From NCBI GenBank assembly GCA_943788095.1, contig CALSOZ010000007.1, positions 1 to 64,000 on the forward strand: DNA of 64,000 nt, in the 5' to 3' direction. Below are positions 62,360-64,000 of the stretch, in pieces. Position 1 is the stretch's first letter. Every line of letters begins with the position of its first letter. The notes below the pieces were generated by a model. That model saw nothing but the letters and a program-made list of their open reading frames with translations. It did no database searches and was not told the origin of the DNA. The position numbers and the translations under genes are program-made. Origin of the DNA: an uncultured Flavobacteriaceae bacterium (lineage in GTDB: Bacteria; Bacteroidota; Bacteroidia; Flavobacteriales; Flavobacteriaceae).

Positions 62360-63790
62360 ATGAAATTATCGTTTGTTTGGGGTTTGTTCATTCTTTGTAG
62401 TCTTTCTAATTGTGCTCAATCGGTTACTAAACAACAAGGTTGCTTCATAGAATTTCAAGCAGAGGCTTACAAAAACAAGACTTTTTATCTTGCCAGCCAC
62501 TATGGTAAATATCAAACTCTGGTAGACTCTGTGATTGGAGACGCCAATGGCAAGCTTGTTTTTAAAAATGACGAAAAATATGTAAGTGGGATTTATATGT
62601 TGGTAAATAGTTCTAAGGAAATTGAAATTGAATTTTTGATGGACGACGTGCAGCAATTTAAAATTGTACCCGATTCACAAAATCCATCAAAAACAATTAT
62701 TGATCAATCGCCCCTAAATATTGACTTCAGAGATTTTAATGTATTTTTAAAAACAAAACGATCAGAGATTGATGTACTCAAAAACTCTTTTGAATCTAAA
62801 GAAAGTAAACGTGAAAAAGTGATATCTCAAAAAAAGATTGAATTCATTGAAACTGAAATAACGCTGTATAAACAAAATTATATTTCATTAAATTCGAATA
62901 CGCTAGCTCTTTTATTTAGATTAACACAACCTATAGATAACTTCTCTTCCCTACCCGAAAACCAAAAATTAGCCACCAAAGAGGATTCTCTTTCTTATTT
63001 AAAAACTAATTATTTTAAAGGCATTAATTTTAATGATAACCGCCTCTTAAGAAATCCTTTTTTAGAATCAAAACTCTCCACCTATTTTGAAGTATTTGTT
63101 CCCAAAACAGTGGACGCAATCACAAAAGAAATCACTAAACTTCTAGACGAGGCCAGTACAACTGAAAATGAGCTCTTTAAATATATGAGCCTGTATTTTA
63201 TGGACTTATATATAAACCCTAAACATATGGGGCACGACCGCATATTTTTAAATCTATACAACTCCTATTTTAAAACCCAGACTTACGATTGGCTTCCTTT
63301 GACTCAAAAAGAACTTTTTAAGTCAAAAGCGCGTCTTTTAGAACACAATCAAATTGGAGCTAAAGCAAGAGAATTATTTATGAATTCCATGGATGGAACG
63401 CCATTTTATTTATACGATCTGACAGCCAATTATACTGTCCTAATTTTCTGGGATCCAACCTGCGGCCATTGTCAGACCGAAATTCCAAGAATCAACCGTT
63501 TATACAACGATGATTGGAAAAACATAAACCTTTCCATTTATGCCGTAAACATGAATTCCGAGGTGAGAGAAGAATGGAAAAAATTCATTACAACCCATAA
63601 ACTATCCGATTGGAAGCATGTATCGCCTGCCTCTTCAGTGAGCGGGAATTATTCGCAAAAAGATGTGGATTATCAAACCCTCTACAACATCCAACAAACC
63701 CCTGTGTTTTATTTATTGGACAAGGCTAAAACAATTATTGCCAAAGATATCGATCCTGAAGACTATTTAAAACTAATCCAAAGAAAGTAG
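62360..63790 (+). CDS. thioredoxin-fold (TlpA/AhpC-like) lipoprotein
   Basis: 476 aa; lipobox-like CSLSNCA; C-terminal thioredoxin motif VLIFWDPTCGHCQTEIPRI. Confidence 0.82.
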   Translation: MKLSFVWGLFILCSLSNCAQSVTKQQGCFIEFQAEAYKNKTFYLASHYGKYQTLVDSVIGDANGKLVFKNDEKYVSGIYMLVNSSKEIEIEFLMDDVQQFKIVPDSQNPSKTIIDQSPLNIDFRDFNVFLKTKRSEIDVLKNSFESKESKREKVISQKKIEFIETEITLYKQNYISLNSNTLALLFRLTQPIDNFSSLPENQKLATKEDSLSYLKTNYFKGINFNDNRLLRNPFLESKLSTYFEVFVPKTVDAITKEITKLLDEASTTENELFKYMSLYFMDLYINPKHMGHDRIFLNLYNSYFKTQTYDWLPLTQKELFKSKARLLEHNQIGAKARELFMNSMDGTPFYLYDLTANYTVLIFWDPTCGHCQTEIPRINRLYNDDWKNINLSIYAVNMNSEVREEWKKFITTHKLSDWKHVSPASSVSGNYSQKDVDYQTLYNIQQTPVFYLLDKAKTIIAKDIDPEDYLKLIQRK

Positions 63791-63891
63791 TCGATCATCA
63801 TTAAAATCAAAAAATTGGAATCGGTACAAAAAAACATCCTATTTAAAGAATACTATCTTTTTATGTTTTAAAATAAGGAGGCATCATCAGA

Positions 63892-64000
63892 TTAAAAATC
63901 AAATAACGATAAATCTAACAACCCTTTTTTAGCCTCATTCACCCAGCCTGCTTGATTTTTAAACTTAACATAGAAAATTTTCAGATCTGCTTGGTTTGGA
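63892..64000 (-). CDS. partial C-terminus of a DUF6150-like protein (runs off the window)
   Basis: Minus strand: PNQADLKIFYVKFKNQAGWVNEAKKGLLDLSLFDF*. Confidence 0.5.
   Translation of the reverse strand, partial: PNQADLKIFYVKFKNQAGWVNEAKKGLLDLSLFDF

Overview
The window is a chromosomal segment from a Bacteroidetes/Flavobacteriia-type bacterium. This rests on TTG-N19-TAnnTTTG promoters, a T9SS type-B C-terminal domain, a PorP/SprF protein, a split transketolase and a crt carotenoid cluster. From left to right it holds: the 5' part of an rRNA operon on the minus strand (16S, tRNA-Ile, tRNA-Ala; 23S would lie off the left edge); thrS-infC-rpmI-rplT; housekeeping genes (dnaB, accA, EamA, lptG, tgt, LTA-synthase-like, split transketolase, FKBP, aroK); tRNA-Lys and tRNA-Leu; a heavily frameshifted merR/crtI/crtB/crtZ block followed by an intact lycopene cyclase; aconitase; a MoxR ATPase; three consecutive SurA/PpiC-like proteins; guaB; a TonB-dependent receptor; an HMG-CoA lyase-like gene; a GT2; and a PorP/SprF gene beside one 21-kb ORF (about 7,018-7,026 aa) encoding a giant secreted Ig/PKD-like repeat adhesin. 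The main points for follow-up are: the giant adhesin, with several separate tandem domain families and about two Cys per repeat, next to its likely SprF partner; infC with no ATG and an apparent ATA start; an irregular hairpin upstream of rplT that may be an L20 autoregulatory leader; stable-RNA promoters sharing TATNTTTGCAGCCGC; palindromes around the TonB-receptor promoter; and frameshifts that occur only in the left ~28 kb and hit essential genes. The frameshift pattern looks more like sequence error than biology. No CRISPR array, transposase or prophage was recognised.
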